This document shows, piece by piece, positions 1 to 4,056 of a stretch of 5,008 nt of DNA; position 1 is the first letter of the stretch; each line of letters begins with the position of its first letter. The translations under genes were made by a program, and so were the position numbers. This stretch comes from CAZJZH01 sp964550465 (GTDB lineage Bacteria > Patescibacteriota > Patescibacteriia > JACRDY01): contig CAZJZH010000058.1 in NCBI GenBank assembly GCA_964550465.1, forward strand, positions 1 to 5,008. Direction: 5' to 3'. Under the pieces are notes generated by a model that saw only the letters and a program-made list of their open reading frames with translations, made no database searches and was not told the origin of the DNA.

Positions 1-11
1 AAAAGTAACCA

Positions 12-195
12 TCCGCCTTCTCCTGCTTCGCAGGATTCGGCGGACAAGAAAGCCTTAGGTAGGCCACCGCTTTACCCGCCGTAGTTCCGCGAAGCGGAAC
101 GAAGTGCGGGCCTGCCGCCGCTCTGCTCATCGCCCGCGACGCTGCCCACCCAGCGGTGGGCTTCGGGCGATATGCTCCCCCCGGACCCCCAGAGC
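12..195. repeat. Cluster of nested GC-rich inverted repeats (possible structured RNA tail)
   Basis: No convincing gene is visible in the first 260 bases; instead there are several stems of the same design, an outer stem enclosing an inner stem with a 3-4 base loop. Seen directly: outer TCCGCC (12-17) with GGCGGA (39-44) around TCCTGC (21-26) and GCAGGA (30-35), with TTC in the loop and in both internal bulges; outer CCCGC (75-79) with GCGGG (106-110) around GTTCCGC (84-90) and GCGGAAC (94-100), loop GAA; outer ATCGCCCG (129-136) with CGGGCGAT (164-171) around GCCCACC (144-150) and GGTGGGC (155-161), loop CAGC; the last set is enclosed by GCTCTG (120-125) and CAGAGC (190-195). It could be the 3' part of a structured RNA entering from the left, or intergenic palindromic repeats. 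I looked for RNase P, SRP and tmRNA signatures on both strands and recognised none. Confidence 0.6.
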
Positions 196-263
196 ACTGT
201 GAAGACCAATATCTTTTATAGAAAAACACCCTGGTATAATTTCCTCATTCCCGTCCTGTAACT

Positions 264-295
264 AAAAAACCTGCGGATTACTCCGCAGGTTTTTT
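264..295. terminator. Bidirectional intrinsic terminator
   Basis: AAAAAA (264-269), CCTGCGGA (270-277), loop TTAC (278-281), TCCGCAGG (282-289), TTTTTT (290-295). The 8-bp GC-rich stem is perfect and is flanked by A and T runs, so it works as a Rho-independent terminator on either strand. On the minus strand it lies 18 bases beyond the rpmA stop codon. On the plus strand it would end any transcript that comes from the left through the structured region. Confidence 0.93.
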
Positions 296-313
296 GATAG
301 TAGTCAGGTTGAA

Positions 314-592
314 TTATTCACCGATCACGCTGACAAACTTGCGTAGACGTAGTTTGCCATCAAAGCCGCGAGCTTTGCGCTGGTAGAATTTGACGATACC
401 TTGAGCGGTGGCAAAGAGAGTGTCGTCACCACCTTGGCGGACATTCTTGCCTGGCCAGAACTTGTTACCGCGCTGGCGGATCAAAATAGCGCCCGCTTTA
501 GCGGTTTGTCCAGCATAGAGTTTGACGCCGAGTCGCTTACTAATCGAGTCTCGGCCCAGGGAGGTTGAGCCTCCCGCCTTTTTATGTGCCAT
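314..592 (-). CDS. rpmA: Large ribosomal subunit protein bL27
   Basis: Encodes ribosomal protein bL27, a component of the 50S subunit whose N-terminal tail reaches toward the peptidyl transferase centre and helps position tRNA. The 92-residue product has the family signature: N-terminus MAHKKAGGST, then GRDSxSKRLGVK (residues 13-24), GxxIxRQRGxKFxPG (35-48), GxDxTLFAxxxGxVKF (54-69), and a basic C-terminal tail. Length is normal (family about 85-94). There is no cleavable N-terminal extension of the Firmicutes type; the protein starts directly at MAHKK. It stands alone: the usual partner rplU (bL21) is not next to it, and the upstream DNA is occupied by its own promoter and a divergent unit. 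The start ATG (590-592 on the complement) has no clear Shine-Dalgarno and is preceded by T. A perfect terminator follows the TAA stop. Confidence 0.97.
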   Translation of the reverse strand: MAHKKAGGSTSLGRDSISKRLGVKLYAGQTAKAGAILIRQRGNKFWPGKNVRQGGDDTLFATAQGIVKFYQRKARGFDGKLRLRKFVSVIGE

Positions 593-639
593 ACCGTACT
601 AATGACTTAAACAATAGGACAATAATTTGTTGTGAGCCC

Positions 640-668
640 AGTATAGCCAACCTGTGGATATCTGTCAA
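640..668 (-). promoter_or_regulatory. rpmA promoter (sigma70 type)
   Basis: On the minus strand a perfect -35 TTGACA (complement of 663-668) is followed after exactly 17 bases by -10 TATACT (complement of 640-645). The expected transcription start is near 633, giving a leader of about 40 bases before the rpmA ATG. This is the best promoter in the window, which fits a highly expressed ribosomal protein gene. Confidence 0.85.
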
Positions 669-678
669 TAGGTATGGG

Positions 679-707
679 TTGACGGGTTGGAGATATGGCG
701 ATATGCT
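679..707 (+). promoter_or_regulatory. Promoter of the small 763-939 unit (sigma70 type)
   Basis: Plus-strand -35 TTGACG (679-684), a 17-base spacer, and -10 TATGCT (702-707). The expected start is near 714, about 49 bases before the ATG at 763. Its -35 box is separated from the divergent rpmA -35 box by only 10 bases, so both polymerases compete for the same short stretch. Confidence 0.75.
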
Positions 708-727
708 GAATTTTAGTACTTTAACCA

Positions 728-741
728 GTCCCGCGTGGGAC
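728..741 (+). promoter_or_regulatory. Leader hairpin upstream of the small gene
   Basis: GTCCC (728-732), loop GCGT (733-736), GGGAC (737-741): a 5-bp perfect stem in the predicted leader, starting about 14 bases after the expected transcription start and ending 7 bases before the Shine-Dalgarno. A 5' stem of this kind could stabilise the transcript; the role is inferred. Confidence 0.5.
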
Positions 742-748
742 ACAAGAT

Positions 749-769
749 GAGGAGTTTCATCTATGAAAC
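749..769 (+). promoter_or_regulatory. Shine-Dalgarno plus start-codon hairpin
   Basis: GAGGAG (749-754) lies 8 bases before the ATG at 763 and is the only strong ribosome binding site in the window. GTTTCA (754-759) can pair with TGAAAC (764-769), placing the start codon at the edge of a TCTA loop. A competing stem, GATGA (746-750) with TCATC (757-761), would instead put the Shine-Dalgarno in its loop. Both structures are read directly from the bases; that they control translation is inference. Confidence 0.5.
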
Positions 770-939
770 GTCACGAACATCGCAAGTGGACGAAGTGGAA
801 TTTGGTCGGCAACGGAAACATCGACGACTTCGGCAAGTCCAATCTGGCGGACACCGGCGGCTGCATCAACCTCGACGAGCACGTTTCGCTCGGCGCCAAA
901 GACCTCAATATTCGTCACGGTCTGACGCGCATCGGCTAG
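763..939 (+). CDS. Small protein of unknown function (58 aa)
   Basis: I do not recognise this protein. It begins MKRHEHRKWTKWN, strongly basic, followed by a polar, glycine- and aspartate-rich part (GNGNIDDFGKSNLADTGG, then INLDEHVSLGAKDLNIRHG) with one cysteine (residue 34). No membrane segment or signal peptide is visible, so it is probably soluble. Support for a gene: an upstream sigma70-type promoter, a GAGGAG ribosome binding site at ideal spacing, ATG start, TAG stop, and a terminator hairpin about 50 bases later. Codons are biased to C/G at the third position (about 45 of 58), with AAC, GAC, ATC, GGC and CTC favoured, which resembles a highly expressed gene or a transferred one. The alternative is a structured non-coding RNA of about 300 bases in which this frame is accidental. 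The opposite-strand frame here has no promoter or ribosome binding site. Confidence 0.55.
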   Translation: MKRHEHRKWTKWNLVGNGNIDDFGKSNLADTGGCINLDEHVSLGAKDLNIRHGLTRIG

Positions 940-991
940 TTCCTCGGCTGGGGGCACATACGCCTCCAACGGTCATCAGACCGTCCACACT

Positions 992-1019
992 GACCCCTCC
1001 CTATCAGGAGGGGTCTTTA
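992..1019 (+). terminator. Terminator of the small unit
   Basis: GACCCCTCC (992-1000), loop CTATCA (1001-1006), GGAGGGGTC (1007-1015), then TTTACTTT. The 9-bp stem is perfect. The T run is interrupted by AC, so termination may be less complete than at 264-295. A second small hairpin, ACGGTC (969-974) with GACCGT (979-984), sits just upstream. Confidence 0.7.
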
Positions 1020-1022
1020 CTT

Positions 1023-1089
1023 TCCACTGACACACCTTGCGGTGTGTCAGTGGACCCGCGCAACGCCGCGCAGCGGCGGATGCCGCGGG
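1023..1089. repeat. Perfect 14-bp inverted repeat and adjoining nested GC hairpin
   Basis: TCCACTGACACACC (1023-1036), loop TTGC, and GGTGTGTCAGTGGA (1041-1054) form a perfect 14-bp stem with a tetraloop. Directly after it, CCCGCG (1055-1060) pairs with CGCGGG (1084-1089) around an inner CGCCGC (1064-1069) and GCGGCG (1073-1078), loop GCA. The second hairpin shares the outer-inner nested design seen three times at 12-171. There is no T run after either, so they are not ordinary terminators. No coding region explains them. Confidence 0.65.
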
Positions 1090-1146
1090 TTATTGCCGCC
1101 TGTATAATAGATGCGATAGACGTAGAGGATGTCGCGGGTTATTCCC
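1081..1146 (+). repeat. 17-bp imperfect direct repeat pair
   Basis: Two copies of TGyCGCGGGTTATTsCC lie at 1081-1097 and 1130-1146, matching at 15 of 17 bases, with starts 49 bases apart. A perfect TATAAT (1103-1108) lies between them but has no -35 at proper spacing. The stretch from 1020 to about 1240 carries no gene I can support. Confidence 0.5.
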
Positions 1147-1196
1147 TTATGGTTGCCTAGTCTGCCTGCCGCAGTGCCGTATATGGCGAATTATTA

Positions 1197-1266
1197 CTGT
1201 TTAATAGGATTATTTGTCGGCTTGGATACAGCTCATTTTAGAAAACTTTTATTTTCTGTTTAACAG
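1197..1266 (+). promoter_or_regulatory. Repeated 11-bp palindrome upstream of the C39-like gene
   Basis: CTGTTTAACAG (1256-1266) is a perfect palindrome around a central T and lies in the spacer of the predicted 1282 promoter. CTGTTTAATAG (1197-1207) is a copy with one change, starting 59 bases upstream. A pair like this could be operator sites for a dimeric regulator. No regulator gene is visible in the window, so this is a suggestion only. Confidence 0.3.
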
Positions 1267-1282
1267 CGATATACTAGTATTA
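1247..1282 (+). promoter_or_regulatory. Predicted promoter giving a leaderless 1282 transcript
   Basis: -10 TATACT (1270-1275), with an AT-rich region and a weak -35 (TTTTAT, 1247-1252) at 17 bases. A start 7 bases after the -10 falls on the A of the ATG at 1282. There is no Shine-Dalgarno before this gene, which is consistent with a leaderless mRNA. Confidence 0.55.
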
Positions 1283-2127
1283 TGACTAAAACCGCTAAAG
1301 GCTTACTGATTGGTATAGCGGCCCTGATTGTGGCGGCTATTGGTTGGTATAGCTATTCACTGTCAACGCCGCCAGTGGTCGCGCCAACTTATGAGGGCAC
1401 TGCGACGTTGCCACCAGTAACAGCAGAGGATCAGTCACCATCTCCTGAGTCCACAGACGATCAGGCGGCTGCAGCGCCGGTAGAGGAGCCGGGTGAGGAA
1501 TCATCAGCTAGTCCCGAGACAGAGGTAGTGGAGACACTACCATCATTGCCAGCAGCGGTTGATTACGACAGCGTAGGCTTTGCTCGCCAGGCACCGTTTG
1601 GTCAGTGGGAAGAAGCCTATTTCCAAGATGCCTGTGAAGAGGCTTCACTGGTGATGGTCGAGTCATACTTTAAGGGCTATGCCCTGGACGAGGCAGAGAT
1701 GGAGCGGCGGTTGCGAGCAGTAGAGCCCTGGGAGTTGCAGCGCTTTGGTGAAACACTGTCGATCGATACTGAATCAGTGGCCATCATGGCTCGTGAGTAT
1801 TTTGGTCTAGAAGCTGTTGTCAGTACAGAGGTGACTGCTGAGCAGATTAAGCGGCAGCTGGCTCAAGGGCATTTGATTATCTTACCGCTGACCGGGCAAG
1901 ACATTAATAACCCCAACTTCACCGGAGCAGGGCCCCTCTATCACATGTTAGTGGTGCGTGGGTACACAGAGACGGACTTTATCACCAATGATCCGGGTAC
2001 GCGGGTGGGTCGGGGATATCGCTATCCACAGCAGACGCTGATTAACGCTACTCATGACTGGAACGACGGTGATATTTACAACGGTCAACCAATGATGATT
2101 ATTATTAAGGGTCTAGGTAACTCATAA
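1282..2127 (+). CDS. Membrane-anchored C39-like cysteine peptidase family protein
   Basis: A 281-residue protein with three parts: an uncleaved-looking N-terminal membrane anchor (about residues 7-27), a Pro/Ala/Glu/Ser-rich spacer (about 30-92), and a papain-fold domain of the C39-like (Peptidase_C39_2) type (about 100-276). The domain shows QAPFGQWEEAYFQDACEEAS (103-122), where Q103 would form the oxyanion hole and C118 is the nucleophile, then H221 in YHMLVVRGY and D237 in TNDPGT as the rest of the triad. All are present, so it is probably active. Topology predicts the catalytic part outside the cytoplasm. True C39 bacteriocin-processing domains are fused to ABC transporters; this one is not and has no ABC partner nearby, so its substrate is unknown. 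A cell-wall or surface-protein role is possible. The next gene starts 11 bases downstream, so they are probably co-transcribed. Confidence 0.82.
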   Translation: MTKTAKGLLIGIAALIVAAIGWYSYSLSTPPVVAPTYEGTATLPPVTAEDQSPSPESTDDQAAAAPVEEPGEESSASPETEVVETLPSLPAAVDYDSVGFARQAPFGQWEEAYFQDACEEASLVMVESYFKGYALDEAEMERRLRAVEPWELQRFGETLSIDTESVAIMAREYFGLEAVVSTEVTAEQIKRQLAQGHLIILPLTGQDINNPNFTGAGPLYHMLVVRGYTETDFITNDPGTRVGRGYRYPQQTLINATHDWNDGDIYNGQPMMIIIKGLGNS

Positions 2128-2138
2128 CACATACTCCT

Positions 2139-2363
2139 ATGCGCGATGTCACTGCCGGGTTTCATTCATTCCTCAATGAGGTCATTTTCTTACTCATTCT
2201 TGATGGTATTTTTGCCATTATCTTTGCGGTCTTGATTTTCTTCTACCCGCCGCTGTTAGTGGCATTGGCCGTCTTCCTGCTGGTCCTGTACGGCGTCTTT
2301 GCTATCTACTTTGGCCTGCGGGTCTGGGGTATCAAGCGTAAGGTGCAGAAATTCTTACCGTAA
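2139..2363 (+). CDS. Small two-helix membrane protein, DUF308/HdeD-like
   Basis: A 74-residue hydrophobic protein with a short N-terminal amphipathic stretch, two membrane segments (about residues 15-36 and 38-61) separated by the turn YPP, and a basic C-terminus (KRKVQKF) that should lie in the cytoplasm. The helix-YPP-helix-G pattern recalls one repeat unit of DUF308/HdeD-type proteins, but at this length the resemblance is weak and I would not assign a function. It starts 11 bases after the C39-like gene, without a Shine-Dalgarno and with CT before the ATG, so it is probably read from the same transcript. It could assist the upstream anchored protein or simply be a conserved small membrane protein. 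Confidence 0.68.
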   Translation: MRDVTAGFHSFLNEVIFLLILDGIFAIIFAVLIFFYPPLLVALAVFLLVLYGVFAIYFGLRVWGIKRKVQKFLP

Positions 2364-2423
2364 CAGCCAGGGCTGCTGGTTCGGTTGGTAGGCACGCCTG
2401 CCAGCCGTATCGGTAGCTTTTTT
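2356..2423 (+). terminator. Intergenic hairpin before the desulfurase gene, possible weak terminator
   Basis: CGGTTGGTAGGC (2382-2393) pairs with GCCTGCCAGCCG (2396-2407) over 12 positions with two G-U pairs; the innermost pair would open to a four-base loop. TACCG (2356-2360) can close a larger structure with CGGTA (2411-2415), and TTTTTT follows at 2418-2423. The T run begins 10 bases after the main stem, which is too far for a standard terminator unless the outer TACCG/CGGTA stem forms. It could act as an attenuator or processing site between the two genes. Confidence 0.45.
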
Positions 2424-2431
2424 ATTCGTCT

Positions 2432-3619
2432 ATGTATCCAGAATATCCACAACGACGCTCAGTCTATCTCGACTACGCCGCCACCAGCCCGGTAGCAGAA
2501 CCGGTGGAAAAAGCCATGGACCCGCTTTGGAGGGGTTTGTTTGGTAATCCGTCATCGATTCATCGCTACGGTCAGGACGCAGCTCAGGCGGTTGATGTGG
2601 CGCGCGACCAGCTGGCAGCCTTTTTTGGCTGTAAACGGACAGAGGTTATTTTTACCAGTGGCGCTACTGAGGCCAATAACTTGGCTATCCGCGGTCTGAT
2701 CGCTGGCGTATCGGCTCCGCAGCCGCATATCATCACCTCAGTCATTGAGCACCCGTCCGTCTTGGCTACCTGCCGAGCTTTAGAGCAGTCCGGTCAGGCC
2801 ACCGTCACCTACTTACCGGTTGATGAAACAGGGCGAGTGGTTATCACGGATGTGCTTGAAGCCATTACCGACCAGACAGTGTTAGTGTCTTTGATGTATG
2901 CCAATAACGAAATTGGCACTGTCCAACCGGTGGCGAAAATTGCCCCGGCTATTGCCGCTATCAACACTGACCGGCAGCACCGGATTTTCTTGCATACTGA
3001 CGCCACTCAAGCCATTCAATTTTTTGATATTTCACTGGAGAAACTGCCGATTGATATGGTGTCGTGCTCAGCCCATAAAGTTTATGGACCAAAAGGCGTG
3101 GGCGCATTAATCGTCCGGGCCGATACACCGTTGACGCCCATCACCTTTGGCGGTGAGCAAGAATATGGCCTGCGGTCAGGTACTGTGCCGGTACAGCTGG
3201 TGGCTGGTTTTGGAGCAGCGCTGAAGTATATTCGGCAGTTTGACTGGCGTAAGGATAGCAACCGGATAGAGAAATTGCGCGATCGACTGTGGCGCAAGCT
3301 GCACAAAAAAATACCACAGACAAAATTAAATGGCAGTTTGGATACCTGTCTGCCAAACATCTGCAATGTGTGCTTTACCGGCGTGGATGGTGAAGCGCTG
3401 ATGACACTGCTGGACATGCAGGGCATTGGTATTTCGCTGGGTTCTGCCTGCGCGGCGGGGAAGGTGGAGCTATCTGAGACACTGACTGCTCTAGGATTAC
3501 CCAAACAAGACATTTTAAGTAGTCTGCGCTTCAGCTTAGGCAAGCGGACAAGCAAGTATGACATCGACCATGTGGTTGAGACGGTCGTGGTAGCGGTTGA
3601 GCAAGCGGGGCGGTCCTAG
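2432..3619 (+). CDS. Cysteine desulfurase, NifS/IscS family (class V aminotransferase)
   Basis: PLP enzyme that takes sulfur from L-cysteine, giving alanine and an enzyme persulfide that feeds Fe-S cluster assembly and tRNA thiolation in the cytoplasm. The 395-residue protein is full length. Motifs in order: YLDYAATSP (12-20), GNPSSIHRYG (38-47), SGATEANN (76-83), H107 in EHPSV stacking on PLP, YANNEIG (156-162), HTDATQ (188-193) with D190 and Q193 contacting the cofactor, SAHK with the Schiff-base lysine K216, GLRSGT (246-251), and the persulfide cysteine C340 in GSACAAG. The C-terminus lacks the IscU-binding tail typical of IscS, so iscS is not assigned. No iscU, sufU or mnmA gene is visible here; MnmA is a plausible partner elsewhere. 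No Shine-Dalgarno precedes the ATG. The first ATG, close to the YLDYAATSP motif, is the natural start. Confidence 0.96.
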   Translation: MYPEYPQRRSVYLDYAATSPVAEPVEKAMDPLWRGLFGNPSSIHRYGQDAAQAVDVARDQLAAFFGCKRTEVIFTSGATEANNLAIRGLIAGVSAPQPHIITSVIEHPSVLATCRALEQSGQATVTYLPVDETGRVVITDVLEAITDQTVLVSLMYANNEIGTVQPVAKIAPAIAAINTDRQHRIFLHTDATQAIQFFDISLEKLPIDMVSCSAHKVYGPKGVGALIVRADTPLTPITFGGEQEYGLRSGTVPVQLVAGFGAALKYIRQFDWRKDSNRIEKLRDRLWRKLHKKIPQTKLNGSLDTCLPNICNVCFTGVDGEALMTLLDMQGIGISLGSACAAGKVELSETLTALGLPKQDILSSLRFSLGKRTSKYDIDHVVETVVVAVEQAGRS

Positions 3620-3640
3620 CTCGTCTGTCAGCCGGGCCTG

Positions 3641-3656
3641 TGGTACAATAGAGCTA
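3641..3656 (+). promoter_or_regulatory. Extended -10 promoter giving a leaderless 3656 transcript
   Basis: TG (3641-3642), one base, then TACAAT (3644-3649): an extended -10. The -35 region (about 3621-3626) is weak, as is common for extended -10 promoters. Seven bases after the -10 is the A of the ATG at 3656, so the transcript probably begins at the start codon. This would give the 130-residue gene and mraY a promoter independent of the desulfurase gene. Confidence 0.6.
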
Positions 3657-4048
3657 TGCCCACATTTTCCCCCAGTATTGCTTGGCTCCAGCTGCGTGAG
3701 CGGGTACGAATCATGTTTATTCAGGATCCGCTGGTAGTGGTACTGTTTTTCTTTGCCGCGGTTGTGCTGTTGGCTGCCTATGGTGCGCTGATAGTGTTTG
3801 TCGCGCCGCGGCCCGAGCCAATGATTATTCACTACTCGATCTACTTTGGTATTGACTTGATTGGTCAGTGGTACGAGCTGTACGCTATGCCAGTGGTCGG
3901 TACCTTTCTGTGGTTGGTCAATGGTAGCTTGCTACTGTTGGTCTATAAGCAGCTGCGGGTGGTGGCGTATTTTTTAGCTACTACTAGCAGCGCGGTCAGC
4001 GTACTGGTCTTGATCGCCACTAGTTTACTTATTTGGGTTAACGGCTAA
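3656..4048 (+). CDS. Conserved-looking three-helix membrane protein of unknown function
   Basis: A 130-residue protein with no recognised domain. It has a positively charged N-terminal stretch (LRERVRIMF, residues 12-21), membrane segment 1 (about 25-50), a short loop PRPEP, then a polar-aromatic region containing IHYSIYFGIDLIGQWYE (58-74), and membrane segments 2 (about 77-97) and 3 (about 103-127). By the positive-inside rule the N-terminus is cytoplasmic and the IHY-YFGID region outside. That region is the most likely functional part, since it is neither simple helix nor low complexity. The gene ends 8 bases before mraY, so the two are almost certainly on one transcript; a role in envelope synthesis is possible but unsupported by sequence. 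There is no Shine-Dalgarno; the start is probably leaderless. Confidence 0.78.
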   Translation: MPTFSPSIAWLQLRERVRIMFIQDPLVVVLFFFAAVVLLAAYGALIVFVAPRPEPMIIHYSIYFGIDLIGQWYELYAMPVVGTFLWLVNGSLLLLVYKQLRVVAYFLATTSSAVSVLVLIATSLLIWVNG

Positions 4049-4056
4049 ATCAGTCT

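Noticed and set aside
232..240. Extended -10 box TGgTATAAT on the plus strand
   Set aside because: It would start a transcript only about 50 bases long before the 264-295 terminator, and no -35 is seen. Possible tiny RNA, but probably chance.
85..261. Plus-strand frame open from 85, with an ATG at 172 giving a 29-residue peptide that stops 2 bases before the terminator
   Set aside because: The only ATG has no ribosome binding site, the frame crosses the nested hairpins, and the composition follows the repeats. The stop next to the terminator is suggestive but not enough.
653..661. DnaA-box-like ATATCCACA (minus strand) in the rpmA promoter spacer
   Set aside because: It differs from TTATNCACA at the first base and is isolated. 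A similar word occurs inside the desulfurase gene at 2443-2451, so it looks like chance rather than an origin.
565..750. Plus-strand open frame of 61 codons
   Set aside because: It starts inside rpmA on the opposite strand and crosses both promoters; no start signal and no coherent protein character.
757..969. Minus-strand open frame of 70 codons opposite the small gene
   Set aside because: It begins at TTG with no Shine-Dalgarno or promoter. The promoter, ribosome binding site and terminator all point to the plus strand. It is the expected antisense shadow of a G/C-third-position frame.
735..1160. Plus-strand open frame of 141 codons
   Set aside because: It overlaps the 763-939 frame in another phase, then runs through the 992-1015 terminator and the 14-bp inverted repeat. 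It has no ribosome binding site and the protein is Arg/Pro-rich in a way typical of an out-of-frame reading.
1129..1263. 44-codon plus-strand frame (ATG at 1129)
   Set aside because: GAGG abuts the ATG with no spacing, the frame starts inside the direct repeat and ends within the 1282 promoter; no family resemblance.
3082..3564. 160-codon minus-strand frame opposite the desulfurase gene, and a similar one at 4143-4466 opposite mraY
   Set aside because: Both lie fully antisense to genes with clear family motifs and have no start signals.
314..4048. Alternative genetic code with TGA read as an amino acid
   Set aside because: No complete gene ends in TGA, but none has an in-frame TGA either, and six genes are too few to infer recoding.
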